The notes: generated by a model from the sequence alone, not told the origin. A DNA stretch of 6,648 nucleotides from Clostridiaceae bacterium (GCA_012512865.1 JAAZDH010000129.1:1-6648); one strand, 5' to 3'. Counted from the stretch's first letter, positions 1 through 5,723 are shown. Numbers and translations are program-made.

Positions 1-2
1 CA

Positions 3-308
3 CGCGCGAAAAATCGCAGTTTCAAACGGTGTTTTGTCACCTTATTGCCATACCTGGCTGAATCGCAAAGAGCAGGAATAATAGGGAACCTGAACCAGAA
101 CAAGAAGCAGTTGCGGCTGGCGGAAGTTAAGCTGGAAGAGGGTATTCTAAGCGCCACATTTAGAGAAGTGCTATTTCCGTTAAGGCAGGAGGAAATGAGA
201 GAATATCTCGACCATGTTACGAACCTTTTGAAGGAACAGGATGTATGCGGAGTAGAAAAGTGTTCGAGATGCGGTAAGGAGGGCAGAGCCATGAGATTGT
301 GCTTTTAA
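3..308 (+). pseudogene. N-terminal part of a zinc-ribbon membrane protein, broken by a frameshift
   Basis: The frame is open from the left edge of the window to a TAA at 306-308, so the true start may lie upstream; a TTG at 45 is the first in-window candidate but has no clear ribosome site. The fragment is hydrophilic, with a helical, charged stretch around the sequence FPLRQEEMREYLDHV, and ends with a CxxC knuckle (CSRCGKEG) encoded around 259-282. The partner CxxC needed for a zinc ribbon (MCQECF) is encoded about 45 bases downstream in another frame, within the neighbouring open frame. This is the main reason to read the two as one former gene. Moving from this frame to the next needs a -1 shift, equivalent to one missing base, near a TTTT run at 303-306. 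No slippery heptamer of the programmed kind is evident. It could also be a sequencing error. The family is not recognised by name. Confidence 0.6.
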
Positions 309-829
309 ATAGGATACCTGTGTCCATGTGCCAGGAATGTTTTAAAAGTGCCAAGGAAGAAAGCCAACAGGCAGAACAGGAATTCGAAAGAACTGAAAAG
401 AATTACTTGCAAGGTTTTGCAGGTGCAGTTGCCGGCGGCATAATCGCATCAATTCCATGGATAATTCTTTCCTATTTTGGATGGTTTGCAGCAATTCTTG
501 GATTTGCAATAGGCAAGGCATCACTGAAAGGATACACAATGCTTGGCTGCAAGTTGGGAAAAGCAACAAGGTGGATTATTTTGGGCGTAACTGCATTTTG
601 CATTGTATTTTCAGAGATAGTTACTCATACCATTGCAGTAATGGTTGTTTATGAAATTCCATTTAGTATGGATATTATATTTTTCGTGTTAACTACACCG
701 GAAATCATAATAAACATGGGACGTAATGTTTTTTTGGGATGGATTATGGGCTTCCTGGGAATCTTACCGTTGTTTAGGGATATAAAGCAGGAGATTGACT
801 CCGTTGTAGTAAAAGTGGAACAGGGATAA
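299..829 (+). CDS. Membrane protein, C-terminal part of the broken zinc-ribbon protein
   Basis: The open frame begins with a possible GTG at 299 (ATG alternative at 326), but no well-spaced ribosome site supports either. The AAGGAGGG at 276-283 lies within the preceding coding frame and is 15 bases from the GTG. It encodes a CxxC knuckle at residues 11-14 (CQEC), a charged helical linker at about 16-36, then glycine-rich and hydrophobic membrane segments at about 39-60, 61-78, 91-115 and 124-157, and a short acidic tail. The Cys pair completes the zinc ribbon started in the preceding frame, so this is most likely the larger 3' part of a frameshifted gene of at least 270 residues. No catalytic motif is visible and no function can be assigned. 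The body is still free of stops, so decay is recent, or the frameshift is a sequence error. The next 100 bases hold no obvious terminator. Confidence 0.6.
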   Translation: MLLNRIPVSMCQECFKSAKEESQQAEQEFERTEKNYLQGFAGAVAGGIIASIPWIILSYFGWFAAILGFAIGKASLKGYTMLGCKLGKATRWIILGVTAFCIVFSEIVTHTIAVMVVYEIPFSMDIIFFVLTTPEIIINMGRNVFLGWIMGFLGILPLFRDIKQEIDSVVVKVEQG

Positions 830-928
830 GTATCGCAGGGACAAACAGAAACGAAGAAGCAGGTATGTAGAATAATATTGTTATTGTAATAGGGAAGAAG
901 GATAGCGGTTGTAAGTTATCGGTATTAA

Positions 929-1192
929 AAAAACTTGCTTGGGCTTGATGAATACCAGGTGGAATCCTTAACCTCAATAAAGCACTTCTGGCGCATGGTC
1001 TTTATGCCCTATACACTTCTGGAGCTTTTAAAGGTTTCAAATAAGAAATCCCTAAAGCTTGAGAATTTGGGAGATACCATAGGGTATTTCCATAAACAAT
1101 ATTTGGTTTCTATTGCTAAATTTGCATACAATTGTGCAGTTGAAGGGGTTTCTGTCGATGCAGTTATTACCAAATTGGTTATAGCTGAATAA
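929..1192 (+). pseudogene. Transposase C-terminal remnant (DDE, IS4/IS701-like)
   Basis: About 85 codons remain. The start of the fragment reads LLGLDEYQVESLTSIKHFW, which resembles the segment just after the catalytic glutamate in IS4/IS701-type DDE transposases (pattern RWxIExFFKxxKxxLGLxxYQVRS). It is followed by the usual hydrophobic stretch (MVFMPYTLLELL) and a C-terminal helix pair ending in a TAA at 1190-1192. The DDE catalytic core and the RWxIExFF part are missing: an in-frame TAA at 926-928 lies directly upstream, beside a run of seven A. The TTG at 935 has no ribosome site, so this is not a functional gene. I could not find terminal inverted repeats. The family call rests on motif memory; another DDE family is possible. 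Confidence 0.65.
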
Positions 1193-1238
1193 ACATTTAC
1201 AATTTACTGCACAACACTAATAATAAATAATAAATTGG

Positions 1239-1268
1239 TTGACTATGCCGGGTAAAAAATTGTAATAT
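1239..1268 (+). promoter_or_regulatory. Possible sigma-A promoter upstream of the decayed region and DUF554 gene
   Basis: TTGACT at 1239-1244 is separated by 18 bases from TAATAT at 1263-1268, with TG directly before the -10 element. Transcription would begin near 1275, about 340 bases before the DUF554 start. It is the best promoter-like pair in 1193-1612, but the region is AT-rich, so chance matches are likely. Confidence 0.3.
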
Positions 1269-1272
1269 ATAG

Positions 1273-1481
1273 CCAATCAGTCAGTATCGGCGGGCTGTTG
1301 TCGAACTTGCTCTTAATATAAAACCAGGCTATCATTATGTTTATAAGCAGGGAAAGAAACGGGGGGCAACAAATGAAATGGATGAGTATTCAGAAAAACA
1401 TAGTCAATACATAGACATTTTACAGGCATAGGTGCTATTGAGCTGAAAGGGCTTGAGTACCCGGAGGATTTTGAATGGTAG
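1273..1481 (+). pseudogene. Decayed coding region in two frames, family unknown
   Basis: After a TAG at 1270-1272, one frame is open to a TAG at 1429-1431 and reads like real protein: it contains QYRRAVVELALNIKPGYHY, then a basic stretch, then MDEYSEKHSQYIDILQA. Directly at that stop a second frame takes over (1431-1481) and reads GAIELKGLEYPEDFEW before a TAG. Joining the two frames gives a plausible continuous peptide of about 70 residues, as expected for a gene with one indel. No ribosome site or start codon fits the 5' end. The rest of 1482-1612 has short frames that read partly like protein, but none is clearly preferred. I do not recognise the family. Confidence 0.3.
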
Positions 1482-1612
1482 TAATTATCTGTATTGAACT
1501 GGAAATACAGAGCCTTACGATGAAAATGCAGGGGATGGAAGAAGCAGGCGGCAGGGTGGCAGGAACATGCGCCGCACACGTACGCAGATGTATTGGAAAT
1601 AAGAGGTGACAA

Positions 1613-2326
1613 ATGATAGGGTTGGGAACGATAATTAATACGGCAGGAATAGTTATTGGCGGCTTGGCAGGAATACTCTTCGGCAAACTGCTTAAGGAAA
1701 GCCACCAGGAATCTCTGAAGATGACATGCGGAATTAGTGCCATGTTTATAGGGACTGCAGGGGCTATGGAGGGAATGCTCACTATCAATGACGGGGTTAT
1801 CAGCAGCGGCCAGGCAATGCTTATTACTCTTTGCCTTTCACTTGGCACAATGATTGGTGAAATTATCGATATCGAGCATTATTTGGAAAAATTTGGCGAA
1901 TGGCTGAAGCTTAAAACAGGAAACGCCAAGGACAATATGTTTGTGAATGCTTTTGTAACAGCGTCGTTGACCGTTTGTATAGGCGCCATGGCCATTGTCG
2001 GCGCCATCCAGGATGGAATAACCGGCAACTGGTCGGTACTTGCAACCAAAGCAATACTGGACTTCATTATCATCATGGTAATGACCAGTTCCCTCGGAAA
2101 AGGATGCATTTTTTCCGCCATCCCGGTACTGGTGTTCGAGGGAATGATAACAATTCTCGCATCATTTCTGAAACCGGTAATGACAGATTTAGCCATGGAT
2201 TACCTTTCACTTGTCGGCTCCATTCTTATTTTCTGCGTCGGGCTGAACCTCGTATGGGGCAAAAAAATAAAAGTCGCCAATATGCTCCCGGCAATCGTTT
2301 TTGCTGTAATTGCTGCTTTTTTATGA
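1613..2326 (+). CDS. DUF554 family integral membrane protein
   Basis: A 237-residue polytopic membrane protein of the DUF554 family (E. coli YqgA is a member), probably an inner-membrane transporter-like protein; the substrate is not known. Family marks are the glycine-rich N-terminus (GLGTIINTAGIVIGGLAG, residues 3-20), the central signature VCIGAMAIVGAIQDG (121-135) and the C-terminal stretch KKIKVANMLPAIVF (217-230). About seven or eight hydrophobic segments can be drawn: near 4-24, 38-56, 66-86, 110-131, 143-160, 168-188, 197-215 and 221-237. The length is full for the family. The ATG at 1613 is supported by AGAGGTGA at 1602-1609. The 5' flank is decayed DNA and the 3' flank is intergenic, so it seems to be a single-gene unit. 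No clear terminator follows. Confidence 0.93.
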   Translation: MIGLGTIINTAGIVIGGLAGILFGKLLKESHQESLKMTCGISAMFIGTAGAMEGMLTINDGVISSGQAMLITLCLSLGTMIGEIIDIEHYLEKFGEWLKLKTGNAKDNMFVNAFVTASLTVCIGAMAIVGAIQDGITGNWSVLATKAILDFIIIMVMTSSLGKGCIFSAIPVLVFEGMITILASFLKPVMTDLAMDYLSLVGSILIFCVGLNLVWGKKIKVANMLPAIVFAVIAAFL

Positions 2327-2552
2327 GCCATGTATGCCGCATCCCGGCAGCGAACCAACCGATCCCTGATGTCGAGTGCATGGCATGGTTCCTGCCGTTG
2401 CAAATTTGCCCCGTACCTGCCTGTACAATTGCCCGGCATAAATGATCGGGCTTATCAGCGGTACCGGTGTGCAGATTTGCTTTAACACAAATTACTCGCT
2501 GAAGGAGAATAGTAAAGATTTTCCAAGGACAATCAATGTATCCGGGCTTAAA
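2327..2552. other. Intergenic stretch with no supported gene
   Basis: The first 140 bases are noticeably richer in G+C than the flanks and may be degraded sequence. A five-base-pair hairpin (GCCCG at 2431-2435 with CGGGC at 2447-2451) lacks a T-run and is not a convincing terminator for the DUF554 gene. A 45-codon frame from ATG 2442 to TGA 2577-2579 has no ribosome site and ends inside the promoter cluster, so it is not called as a gene. Confidence 0.5.
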
Positions 2553-2595
2553 ATTGACATTTTACATTGTAAATATTGACATATTATTGTATAAT
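2553..2595 (+). promoter_or_regulatory. Promoter with palindromic operator and flanking direct repeats
   Basis: A perfect TATAAT at 2590-2595 has TTGTAA (four of six consensus bases) at 2567-2572 as its -35 element, with 17-base spacing, predicting a start near 2602. The -35 element lies in a perfect 6+1+6 palindrome, TTTACATTGTAAA (2561-2573), whose TACA/TGTA half-sites resemble BlaI/MecI/CopY-type operators. The palindrome is bracketed by two identical ATTGACAT direct repeats (2553-2560 and 2575-2582), 22 bases apart, about two helical turns. This arrangement suggests a repressor covering the -35 region. The regulator is not in the window. Downstream are the small frame at 2630 and the deacetylase. 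Confidence 0.55.
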
Positions 2596-2629
2596 AAGGG
2601 ATGATATTTAGTGCCTTAGGCAGAAATTT

Positions 2630-2785
2630 GTGTGTGCTGATGGAAGGCAGCTCAGAGTATCGGACAAGCTTGTCGGGGATGATAAAGTAGAAGCAAATAT
2701 TAAATTTTGGAAGGACATGGAGACAGGTACAGAAACCTCGAACAGATGCCTTGCCCTTCCTGTAAATTGGAGGGATAAAATATGA
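2630..2785 (+). CDS. Small ORF (about 51 aa) overlapping the deacetylase start
   Basis: This frame follows an in-frame TAG at 2609-2611, may start at GTG 2630, and ends with a TGA at 2783-2785 that overlaps the ATG of the deacetylase (ATGA), the typical layout of translationally coupled genes. The peptide is hydrophilic and looks like real protein, containing DGRQLRVSDKLVGDD and KFWKDMETGTETSNR, and ends LALPVNWRDKI. There is only a weak AGG upstream of the GTG; another in-frame ATG at 2717 would leave 22 residues. It lies just after the promoter at 2567-2595. It may be a short coupled gene or leader peptide, or the 3' stump of a longer gene whose front was lost. I do not recognise a family. 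Confidence 0.35.
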   Translation: MCADGRQLRVSDKLVGDDKVEANIKFWKDMETGTETSNRCLALPVNWRDKI

Positions 2786-3570
2786 TAAGCTTTGATGTTT
2801 TTAAGGATGGAAAAAGAAATGCATTAACAATGAGTTATGATGATGGTACAATCTACGATATTAAACTCATTGAAATATTTGATAAATACGGAATAAGATC
2901 AACTTTTCACCTGAATTCCGGACTGCTTGGCTGGAGCAGAGTAATAAAAAAAGAGGATGTTGCCGGTTTATACAAAAATCACGAGGTATCAGTGCATGGA
3001 ATGTTACATAAAAGTTTGGCAACACTTCCTTTGCAGAATATTATTACGGAGATTTTCGAAGACAAAAGAGAATTGGAAAAATTGTGCGGTTACCCGGTAA
3101 GAGGTATGTCTTTTGCGAACGGTTCGTATAATCATGACGTTATTTCCGCACTTAAGTTCTGTGGAATTGAATATGCAAGGACAATAAAAGCTACAGGATC
3201 TTTTGGATTACCTGAAAACTTTTTGGAATGGCATCCTACCTGTCATCATAGTGATGCCCTGGAAACAGGACGCAGGTTTTTAGAACTTAAACGAAGACAG
3301 GGAAAGCTGTTATATGTATGGGGCCATAGTTATGAATTCAATGATAACAACAATTGGGATTTGATCGAAGAGTTTTGCCGGATGTTTGCTGAAGAGGATG
3401 ATATTTGGTTTGCAACAAATATTGAAATATACGATTATATAACAGCACAGAGAAACTTAAAAATCTCAGCAGATAATTCCATTGTTTATAATCCTTCCTA
3501 TCAAACTGTTTGGTTTTCTGTAGAAGGCAAGATATTTAAGATAAACGGCGGAGAAACGTTACGGTTGTGA
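2782..3570 (+). CDS. Polysaccharide deacetylase family protein (NodB/CE4 fold), probably cytosolic
   Basis: A 262-residue member of the NodB-homology carbohydrate esterase 4 fold, metal-dependent enzymes that remove N- or O-acetyl groups from sugars. Visible motifs are: motif 1 SYDDG (residues 18-22, with D20 as likely general base and D21 as metal ligand), motif 2 HGMLH (72-76, the two metal-binding His in HxxxH), motif 3 RGMSFANGSYN (107-117, in place of the usual RxPYG), and a late HS pair in WGHSYEF (180-186) as the probable catalytic His. There is no signal peptide or membrane anchor, unlike most cell-wall deacetylases, so it probably acts inside the cell on a small or intermediate sugar. 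A short C-terminal module (about 225-262) looks like beta strands. The ATG at 2782 has TTGGAGGG at 2767-2774, seven bases away. The substrate cannot be told from sequence. A REP-like repeat begins at its stop codon. Confidence 0.88.
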   Translation: MISFDVFKDGKRNALTMSYDDGTIYDIKLIEIFDKYGIRSTFHLNSGLLGWSRVIKKEDVAGLYKNHEVSVHGMLHKSLATLPLQNIITEIFEDKRELEKLCGYPVRGMSFANGSYNHDVISALKFCGIEYARTIKATGSFGLPENFLEWHPTCHHSDALETGRRFLELKRRQGKLLYVWGHSYEFNDNNNWDLIEEFCRMFAEEDDIWFATNIEIYDYITAQRNLKISADNSIVYNPSYQTVWFSVEGKIFKINGGETLRL

Positions 3571-3648
3571 CACAGGTGGTGACACAGCGATACAGGGACG
3601 GGGGTAACAGTGACGAAGTGACGGGGGTAATGTCACCATGACACAGGG
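3566..3648. repeat. REP-like palindromic repeat cluster
   Basis: The cluster starts within the last codons of the deacetylase (TGTGACAC at 3566-3573). It contains an 8-base inverted pair, TGGTGACA (3577-3584) and TGTCACCA (3631-3638), enclosing two direct copies of ACGGGGGTAA (3598-3607 and 3621-3630), 23 bases apart. A shorter internal pair is GTGAC at 3618-3622 with GTCAC at 3632-3636, and a further TGACACAGGGA follows at 3639-3649. The core GGGACGGGGGTA recurs in opposite orientation at 6517-6527. The GC-rich composition stands out from the AT-rich surroundings. It resembles the short REP-type palindromes of Clostridia that are thought to be mobilised by REP-associated tyrosine (IS200-like) transposases; no such gene is in the window. 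Confidence 0.65.
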
Positions 3649-3766
3649 ATGGCAGACTGTGCGAGAAGTCAACGAATTAGTTAACATAAATCCACGTTGT
3701 ATCTTGCATACGGCATGAAAAAAAGTAATGAACATTCCTGAAATTGATGAAATGCGAAAAGAATAA
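3638..3766 (+). pseudogene. Possible decayed gene end before a terminator
   Basis: One frame runs from 3638 to a TAA at 3764-3766 with a single internal TGA at 3716-3718. It reads WQTVREVNELVNINPRC before the TGA and KVMNIPEIDEMRKE after it. The final stop lies eight bases before the hairpin of the terminator at 3774-3813, as expected for a real gene end. The 5' end falls in the REP-like cluster, so a gene may have been cut there. There is no ribosome site and no recognisable family; 43 codons with one stop is weak evidence. Confidence 0.2.
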
Positions 3767-3773
3767 AGGAAAG

Positions 3774-3813
3774 AAGGAAGCCTGTGCTGATATAAAGCAA
3801 AGGCTTCCTTTTT
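3774..3813 (+). terminator. Strong rho-independent terminator
   Basis: AAGGAAGCCT (3774-3783) pairs perfectly with AGGCTTCCTT (3801-3810). Inside it TGCT (3785-3788) pairs with AGCA (3796-3799) after one mismatch, leaving a seven-base loop. The descending arm runs into a five-T tract (3809-3813). It would end plus-strand transcription from the deacetylase unit, about 200 bases past its stop, and insulate the flavodiiron operon. Confidence 0.88.
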
Positions 3814-3830
3814 ATCGATAGAATGATATA

Positions 3831-3845
3831 ATTATAAATTATAAT
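3831..3845. promoter_or_regulatory. Perfect 7-1-7 AT palindrome, possible operator
   Basis: ATTATAAATTATAAT is a perfect 15-base palindrome with a single central base, just after the terminator and about 240 bases before the flavodiiron gene. It has the size of a Fur/PerR-type box but not the exact PerR spacing. It also contains TATAAT (3840-3845) without a good -35 partner. In such AT-rich DNA this may be chance. Confidence 0.25.
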
Positions 3846-3898
3846 ATTGTGCTTAAACTGATGTGCCGATACAGGTATTGAACCGCGTAGAAGTTGAA

Positions 3899-3966
3899 AT
3901 TATGAGAGCTAATGGAATAAGATTATGAGAGTTGATGGAATAAGATTATGGGTGTTAATTGAATAG
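3899..3966. repeat. Three tandem imperfect 23-bp repeats
   Basis: Units lie at 3899-3921, 3922-3944 and 3945-3966. Units 1 and 2 differ at only two positions; both start ATTATGAGAG and end TGGAATAAG. Unit 3 starts ATTATGGGTGTTAAT and is one base shorter. The period is not a multiple of three and no long frame crosses it, so it is not a coding repeat. It sits 120-190 bases upstream of the flavodiiron gene and could be an array of regulator sites. No good -35/-10 pair was found between it and 4070. Confidence 0.75.
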
Positions 3967-4085
3967 ATGATATTAAATATAAACAGTGAAGATATAGTTA
4001 TTTTGGAAAATTATTACATGAAGAAGCTGGTCGAATAAATGAATATGAAAGTACAGTATATTTTTTAATTGAAGGAGGATTGGGT

Positions 4086-5312
4086 ATGAAGAAGCTGAAG
4101 ATTGCAGATGGAATATATATGCTTACAATGAATGTCGAAGACATACTGTTTGAGGGAATATGGGAGATTGCCAACGGAGTTACTCTTAACTCTTATATAG
4201 TCCAGGGCGAAAAGACCGCGATAATTGATGGTGTGATTGGTTGGGACGGGATACCTGAAACCCTTTATAAAAACTTGGAGGAAATAGGTGTTGAGCCGGG
4301 GAGTATTGACTATTTGATTGTCAATCACATGGAACCGGACCATTCCGGTTGGATTTCAAACTTCCGAAAAATCAAGGATGATTTTACAATAATATGTACT
4401 GACAGGGCTGCAAAGCTGGTAACCTCATTTTACGGTGAAGACAAGGTAAGGATTGTGAAAGAAGGAGACATTTTGGACCTCGGAAAGGGCAGAGTGTTGA
4501 GTTTTCACCCGGTGCCAAACGTTCACTGGCCGGATACCATGTATACTTATGAAAGGAGTACAAAAACCCTCTTTTCATGCGATATGTTCGGGGCCTTCGG
4601 CAAGATGGGCGAGCATTGCTTTGACGATGAACTTACACCCGAAGAGGTGGAATTCTTTGAGGATGAAGGAATAAGATATTATTCCAATGTAATGGCAACC
4701 TTTACGCCCAGCTTGAGAAAGGCTATTGAGAAGGCAAAAATGTTTGAAATAAACATTATAGCGCCTGGCCATGGCCCGGTTTACAGGAAAAAACCTCAAA
4801 AAATCATGGATGATTATAGCAGGTTTTCCCTTTATGCCGATGGGGCAGGCAAGGATGAAGTCACCATATTGTGGGGGTCCATGTATGGTATGACTGCAAA
4901 GGCGGTTGATTTTGCAGAGGTTATACTCAAAAGGAAAGGTATCAAGTACAACAAGCTGGAAATGCCCCTGGAAAGCGACAGTGAAATGGTGGCAACCGTA
5001 TTTAAGTCCGCGGGGATAATTATTGCTGCGCCCACATACGAGTACGAGCTTTTCCCGCCGGTTGCGGCAGCTTTAAATGAGCTTGGCAGGAAAAGGATTG
5101 CGGGCAAGGCGGCATTCAGGTTCGGGTCATACGGATGGTCCGGCGGTGCAGAGAAAGAGATGAAGGAAATAATTGAAAGGAACAAGATGAATTGGGATTT
5201 AATTGAGTCCGTTGAGTTTGAAGGAATGCCGAGGGAAGAGGACCTTGTCAGGGTGGAAGCCGGTATACTGGCACTTATTGAAAAGATGAGGGGAAAGGTA
5301 GTGGAAGGTTAA
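4086..5312 (+). CDS. fprA: Flavodiiron protein (A-type flavoprotein, O2/NO reductase)
   Basis: A 408-residue cytosolic flavodiiron protein that reduces O2 to water and/or NO to N2O with electrons usually delivered by rubredoxin, protecting anaerobes from oxidative or nitrosative stress. The N-terminal metallo-beta-lactamase-like domain (about 1-250) has a complete diiron site: H81, E83, D85 and H86 in NHMEPDHSG, H147 in PNVHWPD, D166 in SCDMFG and H229 in APGHGP. The C-terminal flavodoxin domain (about 257-400) has the FMN phosphate loop SMYGMT (265-270), PTYEYELFPP (316-325) and FGSYGWSGG (346-354). The length is that of a class A enzyme without extra rubredoxin or reductase domains. The ATG at 4086 is chosen because GAAGGAGG at 4071-4078 is seven bases away; a TTG at 4080 is too close to that site. 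It is followed after 18 bases by yjbQ. Whether O2 or NO is preferred cannot be read from the sequence. Confidence 0.95.
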   Translation: MKKLKIADGIYMLTMNVEDILFEGIWEIANGVTLNSYIVQGEKTAIIDGVIGWDGIPETLYKNLEEIGVEPGSIDYLIVNHMEPDHSGWISNFRKIKDDFTIICTDRAAKLVTSFYGEDKVRIVKEGDILDLGKGRVLSFHPVPNVHWPDTMYTYERSTKTLFSCDMFGAFGKMGEHCFDDELTPEEVEFFEDEGIRYYSNVMATFTPSLRKAIEKAKMFEINIIAPGHGPVYRKKPQKIMDDYSRFSLYADGAGKDEVTILWGSMYGMTAKAVDFAEVILKRKGIKYNKLEMPLESDSEMVATVFKSAGIIIAAPTYEYELFPPVAAALNELGRKRIAGKAAFRFGSYGWSGGAEKEMKEIIERNKMNWDLIESVEFEGMPREEDLVRVEAGILALIEKMRGKVVEG

Positions 5313-5330
5313 ACCAAGGAGGTTTGTATC

Positions 5331-5723
5331 GTGCATTACAGGATTCAAACTACGAAGACGCAGCAGTTCATAAATATAACCAGCAAGGTTGCCGATGAGG
5401 TCAAAAAGAGCAATATACGGGATGGTATAGCGGTTATATATGTACCCCATACGACGGCTGGAGTTACAATAAACGAAAATGCAGACCCGGATGTGGTACG
5501 GGATATGATTTCCATGCTTGACAAGACATACCCGGTTCTTGGAGAATACCTGCACTTGGAAGGGAATTCCCATGCACATATAAAGGCGTCTCTCATGGGC
5601 TCATCCTGTACCGTGATAATCCGGGACGGAAAACTCATGCTTGGCACCTGGCAGGGAATTTACTTTTGCGAATTTGACGGACCCAGGAACAGGGAGTTCT
5701 ACGTGAAGATTATCAGCGGTTAA
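5331..5723 (+). CDS. yjbQ: YjbQ/UPF0047 family protein
   Basis: A complete 130-residue member of the YjbQ/UPF0047 family (COG0432), small beta-rich trimeric proteins of uncertain role; weak thiamine-phosphate synthase activity has been reported for some members. Family signatures are VPHTTAGVTINENADPDV (38-55), the HAH pair with following small residues (H81 and H83, HAHIKASLMGSS) and LGTWQGIYFCEFDGPRNRE (104-122). H40, H81, H83, E114 and D116 are candidates for the conserved polar or metal site. The GTG at 5331 is supported by AAGGAGGT at 5316-5323, seven bases away. The 18-base gap after the flavodiiron gene suggests co-transcription, but a functional link is only inferred. Its stop overlaps that of cutA on the other strand. 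Confidence 0.93.
   Translation: MHYRIQTTKTQQFINITSKVADEVKKSNIRDGIAVIYVPHTTAGVTINENADPDVVRDMISMLDKTYPVLGEYLHLEGNSHAHIKASLMGSSCTVIIRDGKLMLGTWQGIYFCEFDGPRNREFYVKIISG

Noticed and set aside
276..308. AAGGAGGG seven bases before ATG 291, as a real start for a mini-gene M-R-L-C-F.
   Set aside because: The bases encode the K-E-G of the zinc ribbon; the five-codon frame is more likely coincidence than a leader.
297..308. Programmed -1 frameshifting to join the two frames of the zinc-ribbon protein.
   Set aside because: No X XXY YYZ heptamer and no clear downstream hairpin; a simple indel is more likely.
835..955. A short frame (reading NIVIVIGKKDSGCKL) ending over the A-run as an upstream piece of the transposase.
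   Set aside because: It does not resemble the expected RWxIExFFK segment that should precede LGLDEYQV.
1313..1848. Long minus-strand open frames opposite the decayed region and DUF554 gene.
   Set aside because: They read as low-information Pro/Ser/Ile-rich sequence and are mirror frames of the plus-strand gene; no ribosome site or family motif.
1975..2445. A 156-codon plus-strand frame overlapping the end of the DUF554 gene.
   Set aside because: It is an out-of-frame shadow of a clearly conserved gene, rich in His/Arg/Cys, without a start signal.
2431..2451. A GCCCG/CGGGC hairpin after the DUF554 gene as a terminator.
   Set aside because: Only five base pairs with an 11-base loop and no T-run.
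2442..2579. A 45-codon frame from ATG to TGA reading partly like protein.
   Set aside because: It has no ribosome site and its end lies within the promoter/operator cluster; no family is recognised.
3566..3648. CRISPR array or phage attachment site.
   Set aside because: Repeats are too short and irregular, with no uniform spacers and no cas or integrase gene nearby.
3716..3718. In-frame TGA as a selenocysteine codon.
   Set aside because: The surrounding frame is short, starts in a repeat, and has no recognisable selenoprotein motif.
4832..5185. Minus-strand frame of 117 codons within the flavodiiron gene.
   Set aside because: Antisense shadow of a gene with a complete diiron and FMN signature.
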